This document shows, one piece after another, positions 6,817 to 13,931 of a DNA stretch of 16,224 nt (position 1 is the first letter of the stretch; the number at the start of each line of letters is the position of its first letter). Under the pieces are notes generated by a model. It did no database searches. It saw only the letters and a program-made list of their open reading frames with translations, and was not told the origin of the DNA. Origin of the DNA: JBGPIK01 sp041484845 (lineage in GTDB: Bacteria > Desulfobacterota > Binatia > UBA9968); the NCBI GenBank assembly GCA_041484845.1, contig JBGPIK010000120.1:1-16224 (forward strand), written 5' to 3'. Both the position numbers and the translations under genes were made by a program.

Positions 6817-7319
6817 TTTCCCTGAAGCTGGGAAACCATATGTCGAATTTCCGGCAATATCAGTTTTTCCATAGCGAGCTTAACCGCGCCGTTCGAGCCG
6901 GGGAGCGAAATCAGCACTTTACCGCGCGCGGTCCCGGCCGCCGCCCGGCTCATGATGGCCGCTGAGCCAATGTCCAGATAACTCAAGTAGCGGAAGATCT
7001 CGCCGAAACCGTCGAGCCGCTTCTCCAAAAACCGGCTCACCACTTCATAGGTGCCGTCCCGCGGCGCAATGCCCGTGCCGCCGTTGACAATGATCGCCTC
7101 TACCTTCTCTTCCGACAACGTGCCGCAAAGCTGCTTTTCGATTTCTACCGGTTCGTCTTTGACGATTCGATATCCGGTTAGCTCGTGATTCTCCTGATCA
7201 AGCAGCGACTTTATGAGCTGGCCGCTCGTATCTGTGGATTCATCGCGCGTGTCGCTCACGGTCAGAACAAAACAGCGGATACTGCGCTTAACTTTGGCTT
7301 TATGTTCTTCTACAGACAT
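6813..7319 (-). CDS. moaB: molybdenum cofactor biosynthesis protein MoaB
   Basis: This 168-residue MoaB/MogA-family protein acts in molybdenum cofactor synthesis by binding and adenylylating molybdopterin. Seen motifs are LTVSDTRDESTDTSG (about 19-33), NGGTGIAPRDGT (about 79-90), the GSAAIMSRA region and LPGSNGAVKLAMEKLILPEI (about 139-158). The frame is open upstream to 7394, but the promoter at 7348-7376 lies inside that extension. The ATG at 7319 has a Shine-Dalgarno (GAGG about 6 bases upstream), so the shorter start is chosen. An ATG at 7334 remains possible. It is the first gene of the operon with moaD and moaE. MoaA and MoaC are absent from the window. Confidence 0.95.
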   Translation of the reverse strand: MSVEEHKAKVKRSIRCFVLTVSDTRDESTDTSGQLIKSLLDQENHELTGYRIVKDEPVEIEKQLCGTLSEEKVEAIIVNGGTGIAPRDGTYEVVSRFLEKRLDGFGEIFRYLSYLDIGSAAIMSRAAAGTARGKVLISLPGSNGAVKLAMEKLILPEIRHMVSQLQGK

Positions 7320-7347
7320 GATGACCTCTACCATGATCGCCCGGCAA

Positions 7348-7376
7348 ACTATAACAACGGTATTCGCCCATTTCAA
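7348..7376 (-). promoter_or_regulatory. sigma70-type promoter of moaB-moaD-moaE
   Basis: On the minus strand TTGAAA (7376-7371), a 17-base spacer and TATAGT (7353-7348) give a good sigma70 match with optimal spacing. Transcription would start near 7341, leaving a leader of about 22 bases that contains the AGAGG ribosome binding site. This placement excludes the 7394 start for moaB. No molybdenum-cofactor riboswitch would fit in so short a leader. Confidence 0.7.
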
Positions 7377-7499
7377 AGCTTCCTCATAGCCCATTGCATC
7401 CCGACTGATCGTCTGCCGTGCGAACGGCGAGGGCGTAATTAATCCGCGTTCGATCGATTTCTAACCCTAATCCGACAAAATTCACAGCGCATTACCAAT

Positions 7500-7653
7500 C
7501 AGCGAGGGCCGTGAGACCGGAAGCCGTGGGCATATGAGCGTAGAGGTCGCGTGAAGGCCCCAGATTTCTGGAATGTCACCCCGGGTGGCTTGCGGGAGGG
7601 CCATCAAGGCACTGTCCCATTGCTCACGGCTGTAGGGCTCATGGCCCTCGCTG
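7500..7653. repeat. 154-bp palindromic element with long imperfect arms (second family)
   Basis: The outer arms are CAGCGAGGGCCGTGAG (7500-7515) and CTCATGGCCCTCGCTG (7638-7653), which match at 15 of 16 positions as reverse complements. A second inner block also pairs: AGCCGTGGGCATATG near 7522-7536 with CATTGCTCACGGCT near 7618-7631. The centre carries two smaller palindromes, CCAGATTTCTGG (7560-7571) and CACCCCGGGTG (7577-7587). The sequence is unlike the 793/5869 element. It lies in the 387-bp gap between the CHAT gene (stop 53 bases away) and the moaB promoter. Together with that promoter it accounts for most of the recognisable content of the gap; the rest (7377-7499, 7654-7706) shows nothing I can name. 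Confidence 0.75.
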
Positions 7654-7706
7654 GTCCGAAAGAATGTCGAATTAGGGCTAACTCTTCTGTTGGCGAGCGG
7701 ATGCCG

Positions 7707-10700
7707 TCATCCGCCGTCTCCGACGACGACGAACGGCGCCCAAAACATCGGGTGGGCATAGCTATAGGAAGCGCCGCGTGAACCTTTTGCAGACTGTTGC
7801 ATCACCGCAAGGGAGGCTTCGCGCAGCGCTTGAGCTCTACCAAGGCTTGTGTTCGCTGCCTGGCGCCGAAAGAGTTCCGTAGTCAGCAACTTCGCAGACA
7901 CGGTTTCTACCGGCCAATGCGAGACCAGCAATGCCTTTGCTCCGGCAAAGAAAAACGCTCGCCCTAACCCTGAAACCGCCTCTGACGCCTGGCCATCGGG
8001 GGATGCCGTGTTACAGGCAGAAAGCACCACCCAGTCAGCGCGAAGTTTTAAGCCTAGAATCTCGGCTAATGTCAAAAGACCATCTTCCTTCTCGCCCGTG
8101 ACCGCTGGATTACTTAAGGCCAGCGCCGGCTGGGACAAACCTGGTAACTCGTCTGGAATCAGCCCGTGAGTAGCAAACATCACGACGCGGTATTGCGAGA
8201 GATCGGACGCTTTGACGTTTTGTTCCGAAGCGCGCGCGCCCAAATTTACGTCACGCGTTTCGTCGGCGCGCAAAATTTTGGCTATTTCACGGATCTCCTC
8301 GGCGGTATCAGGCAACGGTTGCAGAAGTTCCAATCCGTTAGTTGAACTGGCGTTATTATTGTTACTGGCCCCCGTTAACGCGTTGCGTCTCTTGAGCCCG
8401 CGAGCGGCGAGAACGACCGTGCCGCTAGCGGCTACAGACTTACCGAAGACTGGATCACCGAAACCGACAAAACTCTTGGGGGGGCGTTGGGTTGCGGTGC
8501 GCCGCAAGGTGGCCAATGCGCCGAGCGATGGGAGGTAAGAAATCGAAGCTTTTCTTATCAACCACGGCGCCGCCGCATGATCGGCGAAGGGGATGCCCTT
8601 GCGGTTGGGTTGATAGGCACCGGTGACGAGCACGGAAAATGGGATTTCACTGAGCGCTCCATGGGGCACGATGATCAACTCTTTAGCATTATTCCAACTC
8701 ACTGCCACAGGTGCCAAAAGTTTCTGATAGAGCTCGTGCGCTGCGTTGAAGTCAAAGGTCGGGACTTGACCGACAACGGCTTCGCTGGGGTCGAGCGATT
8801 TGCGCAGTTTCGTGACCACATCGGCGATCGCGGAAAGTGACAGGTCTGCTACAGCGAACGAAACTTGACCCTGAGCGGGCACCGCCCAGATGAGCGTTTG
8901 CTTTTGGGTCGAATAGAACGAGAGCAGCGCTTCCTGCGGCTTAAGCAACTTCTGTGCGTCTGTAATCGTCAAAGGCTTCGCATCCAACAAGTCTGAATAG
9001 TCCGGCATCTTGCGTTTGAGTTCCGCTTGGGCTTTTTCGTTGTCCTGTCGTAAGCGCTCGAGGTCAGTGCGAGTTTTTTCTATCAGTTTCTCTATCAGCT
9101 TTTCTCTTTCGGGATTGGCCTTGGCTCCTTGAAGCGCCGTCAGCGCTTCTGATGTTGCCTTGACCTGGTAATCGAGATCTTGAGCTCTGCGCAGGACGGC
9201 AGCCAATTCAGGATCGTTGATGCTGCCACGAATGATCGCCGCCGATAGAGCCTTCTGCACCCGGCTGGCGCGCGCGAGGTCGGCTATCCTGAACGCTTCC
9301 GCGTAAGGCTCGATGCCGGAAGGACGAACCCCCGCACGGTAGAGGTCAGCCAATAAACCGACATATCCGTCGAGAATCCAACCCATGCGGATCGAGGTTA
9401 GCCAGCCACTTTCTGTGGAACCTTGGCCGTGTCCCAACTCGAGAATTTTCGGCACGGCAACGGCGAGCGTCTTGACCGCACTTTCTTTCTCGCCCATCGC
9501 GCCCACACCAAGCGCGTGAAAAGCGCGAGTTTCCCACAAATAAAGCGCTTGTTCGTCGTAGCGCTTTTCTCTTGAGCTTAGATTGGCGTTAAGAATCTCC
9601 AACGCTTCTTGCGGTTTGCCCAGGCGTAGCAGCGCATATCCCCACTCGGGAGCATTCTCTGTGTCGCGCTCCTCGGATTGCTGTTTATTGGCACGTAAGC
9701 CGTCGCGGCGTGCGCGGAAGTACCCGTCCGCTTTTAGCCAGTTTCCCTGCGCCATTTCCATCTGTGCCAGCAACCAGCGCGCATCTTCGACTTGCAACGC
9801 CGCTTCGCCTCTTTCGACTTTCTGGGATTGGCTAATCGTCGATTCAAGTAATGCTCTGGCTTCATTAAGCAGCCCCTGCTCTAGATACACCCGCGCAATT
9901 GGACGGGTCATCCGAGTTTCAAATAGAACGCGGTGCTGCTTTTGCGCGTAGGCTCTAGCTGTGTCGCGAACATCATTCACATAAGCGCCCGCCTCGCGAA
10001 GGTGGCCTACCCGGGCCGCCAACTCGACCAATCGGGAGAGGCACTCCGGCAAGTAGAAATAAACCTCCTCGGACGCGTCCGGAGTCTTACCGAGATAGGT
10101 GCGGATCGCCGTAGCACAGGCGCGGTAACTCGTCTCCGCTTCGGTAATGTAACCGAAGGAATAGCTATAGTTGCCCTTGGTTTCATTGAGCGCCGCTTGC
10201 CACAGATCGCCGAAACGGCCCCATTCCATGCTTCCGCGTCGGACCGACGACATCAGGCCATCGGCCTGCGCCAAGTAGGCTTGGGCGCTATCACGGTCGC
10301 GCAGGACAGCGCTGATCGACGAAAGATAGTTGAGCTGAAAAAATTTTCTCGCCGCTGTTCCAGCAACCTGGAGCGCAAGCTCACGCCCTGCTCTCGCAGC
10401 CACGAAGTCGCCACGATCCAAATTGAGTTGGGCTAGCCGGTGGTGCAGGTCGTAGGAGTTGGGGTCTTTAGCCCCGACCACTTCAATGCCTGCCGTGAGT
10501 TCCTTCAACTCTCTGTCGAAATCGCCCAGTGTGCCCGCCGCCCGTCCGCGTTCGAGATAAATTTTGGCCAAAGCGGCTTTTGAGTTTTCCTTCGGGTCCG
10601 GTGGCGGCGCATCAAGACTTGCTCGTAGCTTCTTGACCTGCTCCGGATTAGGCGCATCGGCGGAAAAAGAAACACTTAAAAAGATTAGAGCGGTTAAGAA

Positions 10701-10730
10701 AACAATAAATGATCCCAAAGCCAATTTCAT
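7707..10730 (-). CDS. secreted TPR-repeat CHAT (caspase-HetF-associated) domain protein
   Basis: This 1007-residue protein is predicted to be exported and protease-like. Residues 1-24 form a signal peptide (MKLALGSFIVFLTALIFLSVSFSA). Residues of about 50-480 are helical repeats of TPR character (for example ALAKIYLERGRAAGTLGDFDR and WGYALLRLGKPQEALEIL). A charged coiled-coil-like segment follows at about 520-590 (EREKLIEKLIEKTRTDLERLRQDN). The C-terminal third is a CHAT domain, with the likely catalytic His855 in MFATHG and Cys906 in VLSACNT, followed by GLGRAFFFAGAKALLVSHWPV, a CHAT hallmark. Both dyad residues are present, so it may be an active cysteine peptidase. Substrate and trigger are unknown. 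It is not the CRISPR-linked TPR-CHAT: a signal peptide is present and no CRISPR genes are nearby. A GAGGT Shine-Dalgarno lies about 10 bases before the ATG. It is divergent from hemW. Confidence 0.92.
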   Translation of the reverse strand: MKLALGSFIVFLTALIFLSVSFSADAPNPEQVKKLRASLDAPPPDPKENSKAALAKIYLERGRAAGTLGDFDRELKELTAGIEVVGAKDPNSYDLHHRLAQLNLDRGDFVAARAGRELALQVAGTAARKFFQLNYLSSISAVLRDRDSAQAYLAQADGLMSSVRRGSMEWGRFGDLWQAALNETKGNYSYSFGYITEAETSYRACATAIRTYLGKTPDASEEVYFYLPECLSRLVELAARVGHLREAGAYVNDVRDTARAYAQKQHRVLFETRMTRPIARVYLEQGLLNEARALLESTISQSQKVERGEAALQVEDARWLLAQMEMAQGNWLKADGYFRARRDGLRANKQQSEERDTENAPEWGYALLRLGKPQEALEILNANLSSREKRYDEQALYLWETRAFHALGVGAMGEKESAVKTLAVAVPKILELGHGQGSTESGWLTSIRMGWILDGYVGLLADLYRAGVRPSGIEPYAEAFRIADLARASRVQKALSAAIIRGSINDPELAAVLRRAQDLDYQVKATSEALTALQGAKANPEREKLIEKLIEKTRTDLERLRQDNEKAQAELKRKMPDYSDLLDAKPLTITDAQKLLKPQEALLSFYSTQKQTLIWAVPAQGQVSFAVADLSLSAIADVVTKLRKSLDPSEAVVGQVPTFDFNAAHELYQKLLAPVAVSWNNAKELIIVPHGALSEIPFSVLVTGAYQPNRKGIPFADHAAAPWLIRKASISYLPSLGALATLRRTATQRPPKSFVGFGDPVFGKSVAASGTVVLAARGLKRRNALTGASNNNNASSTNGLELLQPLPDTAEEIREIAKILRADETRDVNLGARASEQNVKASDLSQYRVVMFATHGLIPDELPGLSQPALALSNPAVTGEKEDGLLTLAEILGLKLRADWVVLSACNTASPDGQASEAVSGLGRAFFFAGAKALLVSHWPVETVSAKLLTTELFRRQAANTSLGRAQALREASLAVMQQSAKGSRGASYSYAHPMFWAPFVVVGDGG

Positions 10731-10760
10731 ATTAGATTTACCTCATCACCCGTGCGCCCT

Positions 10761-10789
10761 AGGGTAAGCAACGATAACGTTTTGGTCAA
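10761..10789 (-). promoter_or_regulatory. possible promoter of the CHAT gene
   Basis: On the minus strand TTGACC (10789-10784), a 17-base spacer and TACCCT (10766-10761) give a strong -35 and a poor -10 box. Transcription would start about 25 bases before the ATG, and the GAGGT ribosome binding site lies within that leader. Confidence 0.3.
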
Positions 10790-10810
10790 CTCTGGACGGG
10801 ACATGGTCGG

Positions 10811-10831
10811 CATCAATTTTATGGATTGATG
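10811..10831. promoter_or_regulatory. 7-bp inverted repeat in the CHAT-hemW divergent gap
   Basis: CATCAAT (10811-10817) and ATTGATG (10825-10831) are exact reverse complements around a 7-base spacer. The site lies in the 181-bp gap between the divergent CHAT and hemW genes. It is a possible regulator site, though arms of this length can occur by chance. Confidence 0.3.
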
Positions 10832-10911
10832 GTTATAGTATCAGCGGCCCCTTCGGTCGCGCCAATCGAGCTATTGCAGCGACCTTGCGAGACTCATAAG
10901 ATTATACCTCT

Positions 10912-12081
10912 ATGGACCGGAGTAACAGTCCTTTCTCCCTTTACCTCCACATCCCCTTTTGCATCAGCAAATGTCCCTATTGCGACTTCAACTCGCACGT
11001 CGTGGCGGAAATCCCCGAGACACGATATGTCGATGCCCTCCTTCGGGAACTAGAAGTCTACGGCTCATCGAAGGACTGGCGCGCCCGGTCGGTGCAGACT
11101 ATCTTTTTCGGCGGCGGTACGCCATCAACCTTCAAACCCGCGAGCATCGGCAAGCTCCTGACCTCGGTCGCCGCGACATTTCCCATCGAAGCCGACTGCG
11201 AAATCACGCTTGAGGCGAACCCGGGAACCATGGACCGAGACAATTTTCATGGCTACCACGACGCCGGCGTCAATCGGATCAGCGTTGGCGTCCAGTCTTT
11301 CCAGCCGGCCTTACTTAGGTTCCTTGGGCGCGCGCATTCGGTAGAGGAAGCGCGTCAGGCTTTGCAGATGGTTCGCCACGCCGGTTTTGAAAACTTTAGC
11401 TTCGACTTGATCTACGCCAACCCCGGACAGAGGTTGCGCGATTTGGAAGCCGATCTCGACGAGGCGCTGACATTTGAGCCGCCGCACCTGTCCGCGTACA
11501 ACCTGACTTTCGAAGAGGGCACTCCGTTTCACCATGAGTTCCGCGCTGGCAGGATGCACTCGCTCAGCGAAGAAGAAGAGATCGCCATGGCGGAGCTGAT
11601 CGAAGAGAAACTGCGCGCCGCGGGATTGCACCGTTACGAGATTTCCAACTACGCGCGCTCGGGCGCTCACTCGCGCCACAACGTCAATTATTGGCGCGGC
11701 GGCGACTATCTGGGGCTCGGCGCCGGCGCGCACAGCTACAAGCGGGCCGGCGGCAAGCCGGTGTTCGGCAAGCGCTGGAGCAATGAAAAAATTCCTGGAC
11801 GTTACATGGCGCTCATTCGCGACACCGGCAAGTCGATTGTAGACCAAGAAGAGATCGATCGAACCCAAGCCGCCGGGGAGTTTATGTTTATGGGCTTAAG
11901 AATGATCGAGGGTGTCTCCTCCGAGTCGTTCCGCTCCAGGTTTGAGCAAACTCCAGTGGAATTCTATCCCCGGATTGCACATTGGATAGAAGGCAAACTC
12001 ATGGAAGAGACAAATGGCTATCTTCGACTCACCCAGAAGGGCTTATTGCTTGCTAACTCAATTTTCGTCGAGTTTATGTAA
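10912..12081 (+). CDS. hemW: radical SAM heme chaperone HemW (coproporphyrinogen III oxidase-like)
   Basis: HemW is a radical SAM protein that binds heme and delivers it to acceptors; it was long annotated as oxygen-independent coproporphyrinogen oxidase. The 389-residue length fits HemW and is shorter than true HemN. The iron-sulfur motif CISKCPYC (Cys17, Cys21, Cys24) follows LYLHIPF directly at the N-terminus, as in HemW. GGGTPS (about 67-72), ISVGVQSFQP, the FSFDLIYANPGQ block, SAYNLTFEEGTPF and RYEISNYA are further family signatures. The C-terminal HemN-C type region ends in LLANSIFVEFM. The ATG at 10912 is the first possible start, since an in-frame stop lies five codons upstream; no Shine-Dalgarno is visible. 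The MetE-like gene follows after 85 bases on the same strand. Confidence 0.95.
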   Translation: MDRSNSPFSLYLHIPFCISKCPYCDFNSHVVAEIPETRYVDALLRELEVYGSSKDWRARSVQTIFFGGGTPSTFKPASIGKLLTSVAATFPIEADCEITLEANPGTMDRDNFHGYHDAGVNRISVGVQSFQPALLRFLGRAHSVEEARQALQMVRHAGFENFSFDLIYANPGQRLRDLEADLDEALTFEPPHLSAYNLTFEEGTPFHHEFRAGRMHSLSEEEEIAMAELIEEKLRAAGLHRYEISNYARSGAHSRHNVNYWRGGDYLGLGAGAHSYKRAGGKPVFGKRWSNEKIPGRYMALIRDTGKSIVDQEEIDRTQAAGEFMFMGLRMIEGVSSESFRSRFEQTPVEFYPRIAHWIEGKLMEETNGYLRLTQKGLLLANSIFVEFM

Positions 12082-12125
12082 CGCTGGGGGGTGGTCGTTA
12101 TCTGCCTAGGCGTCCGATAGTATTG

Positions 12126-12156
12126 TTGTCATTTCGAGGCGAAGCCGAGAAATCTT
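12126..12156. repeat. short palindromic dispersed-type repeat next to a ribosome binding site
   Basis: TTGTCATTTCGAGGCGAAGC continuing to CGAGAAATCTTG resembles short repeats of the form GTCATTTCGAnCGnAGnGAGAAATCT that I recall scattered between genes in several bacterial phyla. It is roughly palindromic (ATTTC...GAAAT around GGCGAAGCC). It ends one base before the GGAG ribosome binding site of the MetE-like gene. Only one copy lies in the window, so its repeat status rests on recollection. Confidence 0.5.
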
Positions 12157-12166
12157 GGAGACCTTT

Positions 12167-13348
12167 ATGGCATTGCCATCCAACGATTTGAACAAAATGC
12201 GCGTCGATCATATCGGCAGTTTAGTTCGCCCTGCACAACTGAAGGACGTGTTCGCGCGCTACGACCGCGGCCAAGCGTCGCGCGAAGAATGGGTTACCGC
12301 CCAGGACGAAGCGATCAGACAGGTTGTTCACGAACAGGAAGCTCACGGCTTGCCGATTGTCACCGACGGCGAATTTCGCCGCCACAGTTTCCAGGAAAGT
12401 TTTTCCGAGTGCGTTACCGGATTCGATGTCCCGAAGCAGGTGTCCCTGTATTACGAGAAACGAGATCTGAATCTTACGCCCCTCGAGCGCGCGGAGCAGA
12501 ACTTCGACGAAGCCGGCCCAGCCATCATTACGCGGCGAGGCGCCGTGGAACGATTGAAGTTAGTACGCAATTTACCCTTGGAAGAATTTCGCTTTGCCCA
12601 CAGCGTCGCCAAAGTTCCAGCCAAGGTGACGGTACTCGGCCCGGATCGAATCGCCCAACGCTTTAAGTGGGAAGCCTCACAGCACGTCTACAAAGGTTTA
12701 GATGAATTCGTTGATCACGTTGTCGAGATCGAGCGGCGAATGATCGCTGAACTGGTAAAGGCGGGCTGCCAATACATTCAGATCGATGCGCCCGGTTACA
12801 CGGCGTACGTCGACAAGGTCTCACGGGAGCGCATGCGCTCTCGCGGCGAAGACCCGGAGAGAAACTTCCAACGCTCGATCGACGCCGACAATGCGCTCAT
12901 CGAAGGCTTTTCCGGGGTCACGTTCGGCATCCACATCTGCCGCGGCAACGCCCGGACCGTCGATCCCCAAACCGGCAAGCTCGTGCCGCAGTGGCACCGC
13001 GAAGGCTCTTACAATGCCATTGCCGAAAAGCTTTTTAACACCTTGAAACACCAGCGCATCCTGCTCGAATACGACAGCGACCGCGCCGGGGGCTTCGAGC
13101 CATTACGTCTTGTTCCAAAGGACAAGATCGTCGTACTCGGCCTCGTGTCGACCAAAAGTTCCGACATGGAAACGGTGGACGACCTGAAATGCCGTATCGA
13201 CCAAGCGAGCAAATTCCTGCCTCTCGATCAGCTCGCCCTCAGCCCGCAATGCGGCTTCGGCGGCATCGATTCCAAAGTGCTGAGTGAGGACGAGATGTGG
13301 CGGAAATTCGATCGCATCGTGGAAACGGCAGCACGGATTTGGAAGTGA
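12167..13348 (+). CDS. cobalamin-independent methionine synthase-like (MetE C-terminal domain) methyltransferase
   Basis: This 393-residue protein matches the single-domain MetE-C family of zinc-dependent thiol methyltransferases. Near the N-terminus, DHIGSLVRP and IVTDGEFRRHSF are typical. The predicted zinc ligands are His256 and Cys258 (GIHICRGN), Glu301 (LLEYDSDRAG) and Cys362 (LSPQCGFGG), the same quartet as in MetE. The full MetE N-terminal domain is absent, as usual for this group. The methyl donor and acceptor are unknown; homologues act on homocysteine or other thiols, and some cleave C-S bonds. The ATG at 12167 is preferred because GGAG lies 6 bases upstream; a TTG at 12155 lies before that site, and an ATG at 12197 is the other option. 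It follows hemW by 85 bases, which include a short palindromic repeat. Confidence 0.88.
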   Translation: MALPSNDLNKMRVDHIGSLVRPAQLKDVFARYDRGQASREEWVTAQDEAIRQVVHEQEAHGLPIVTDGEFRRHSFQESFSECVTGFDVPKQVSLYYEKRDLNLTPLERAEQNFDEAGPAIITRRGAVERLKLVRNLPLEEFRFAHSVAKVPAKVTVLGPDRIAQRFKWEASQHVYKGLDEFVDHVVEIERRMIAELVKAGCQYIQIDAPGYTAYVDKVSRERMRSRGEDPERNFQRSIDADNALIEGFSGVTFGIHICRGNARTVDPQTGKLVPQWHREGSYNAIAEKLFNTLKHQRILLEYDSDRAGGFEPLRLVPKDKIVVLGLVSTKSSDMETVDDLKCRIDQASKFLPLDQLALSPQCGFGGIDSKVLSEDEMWRKFDRIVETAARIWK

Positions 13349-13548
13349 CGTAGGGAAGCAGCGTCCCGCAGAATTGCAACGAGCCTGATCCTGATCGCAC
13401 ATGCCCCGCTAGGATACCGTGGACCGCACCAGCCGTAATCGTCGGCAACGAGGCGTTGTGTTCGACGAGCATTTGTTGCTCAAATCACGTTAAGCGCGAA
13501 CTTTCGGAGTCGGAAGCAACTCACAGTTAACGGGCAAAAATTTCGCTG

Positions 13549-13589
13549 TTGCTGGATATGCGCTCTTCAAGTAAACTCCAATATCGGAG
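13549..13589 (+). promoter_or_regulatory. promoter and possible operator of the toxin-antitoxin pair
   Basis: TTGCTG (13549-13554), a 17-base spacer and TAAACT (13572-13577) form a plausible sigma70 promoter. Overlapping the -10 box is the imperfect palindrome CTCCAATATCGGAG (13576-13589; one mismatched pair), a fitting place for autorepression, which is usual for such modules. The rest of the 289-bp gap 13349-13637 shows nothing recognisable apart from a short hairpin at 13467-13481. Confidence 0.4.
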
Positions 13590-13637
13590 GCTTTAGACTT
13601 ATCGAATGGTGGTCTTGGACACTTAGGAGCGAGAGCG

Positions 13638-13928
13638 ATGGGCAAAGAACCAAAGCGGATCGATTTTGATGATTTTAAAGTAAATCCAGGTAGGGTCTTC
13701 GACGATATGGCAACTCAAAAGCGTCCCGTACTGATAGCCGTGAAAGGACAAGTATACAGGCTCGATCTTGAGCCCGTGGTGGACGATATCTGGAAGGGCT
13801 ACGATCCGAAGCTAGTTCGACAACGACTGCGAGAGAGCGCGGGTGCCATGGTCGGAGTAGACAGCGAAAAGCTTCTTCGCGACATCCATGACGCGCGCAA
13901 GCAGGCTAGTCACGGCAGATTAGACTAG
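13638..13928 (+). CDS. putative antitoxin of a VapC-type toxin-antitoxin pair
   Basis: This 96-residue protein lies three bases upstream of a PIN-domain toxin gene. The N-terminal half (RIDFDDFKVNPGRVFDDMATQKRP) followed by the strands VLIAVKGQVYRLDLEP resembles the Phd/YefM-like layout, where this part dimerises and binds DNA. The charged C-terminal part (about 55-96, KLVRQRLRESAG and LLRDIHDARKQ) would wrap and inhibit the toxin. I recognise the arrangement but not a precise family. A Shine-Dalgarno (AGGAG, 8 bases before the ATG) is clear. An antitoxin normally represses its own operon, and a small palindrome overlaps the candidate promoter. Confidence 0.75.
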   Translation: MGKEPKRIDFDDFKVNPGRVFDDMATQKRPVLIAVKGQVYRLDLEPVVDDIWKGYDPKLVRQRLRESAGAMVGVDSEKLLRDIHDARKQASHGRLD

Positions 13929-13931
13929 CTC

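Noticed and set aside
7320..7394. Upstream extension of moaB
   Set aside because: The best promoter for the operon lies inside it, and the ATG at 7319 has a good ribosome binding site.
7551..7781. 76-codon plus-strand frame near the second palindromic element
   Set aside because: It runs through the element and into the antisense of the CHAT gene, with no motif or ribosome binding site.
9933..10436. 167-codon open frame opposite the CHAT gene
   Set aside because: It is antisense to the helical repeat region of a convincing gene and has no family features.
7707..10730. CRISPR-associated TPR-CHAT (Craspase) reading
   Set aside because: The protein has a signal peptide, and no gRAMP/Cas7-11-type gene or CRISPR array occurs in the window.
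11311..11868. 185-codon open frame opposite hemW
   Set aside because: It is antisense to conserved hemW sequence and has no motif.
12155..12166. TTG start of the MetE-like gene
   Set aside because: It precedes the GGAG site and lies inside the dispersed-type repeat; the ATG at 12167 is correctly spaced.
13467..13481. Hairpin GAGCA/TGCTC after the MetE-like gene
   Set aside because: The stem is only five base pairs, lies over 100 bases past the stop and has no T run.
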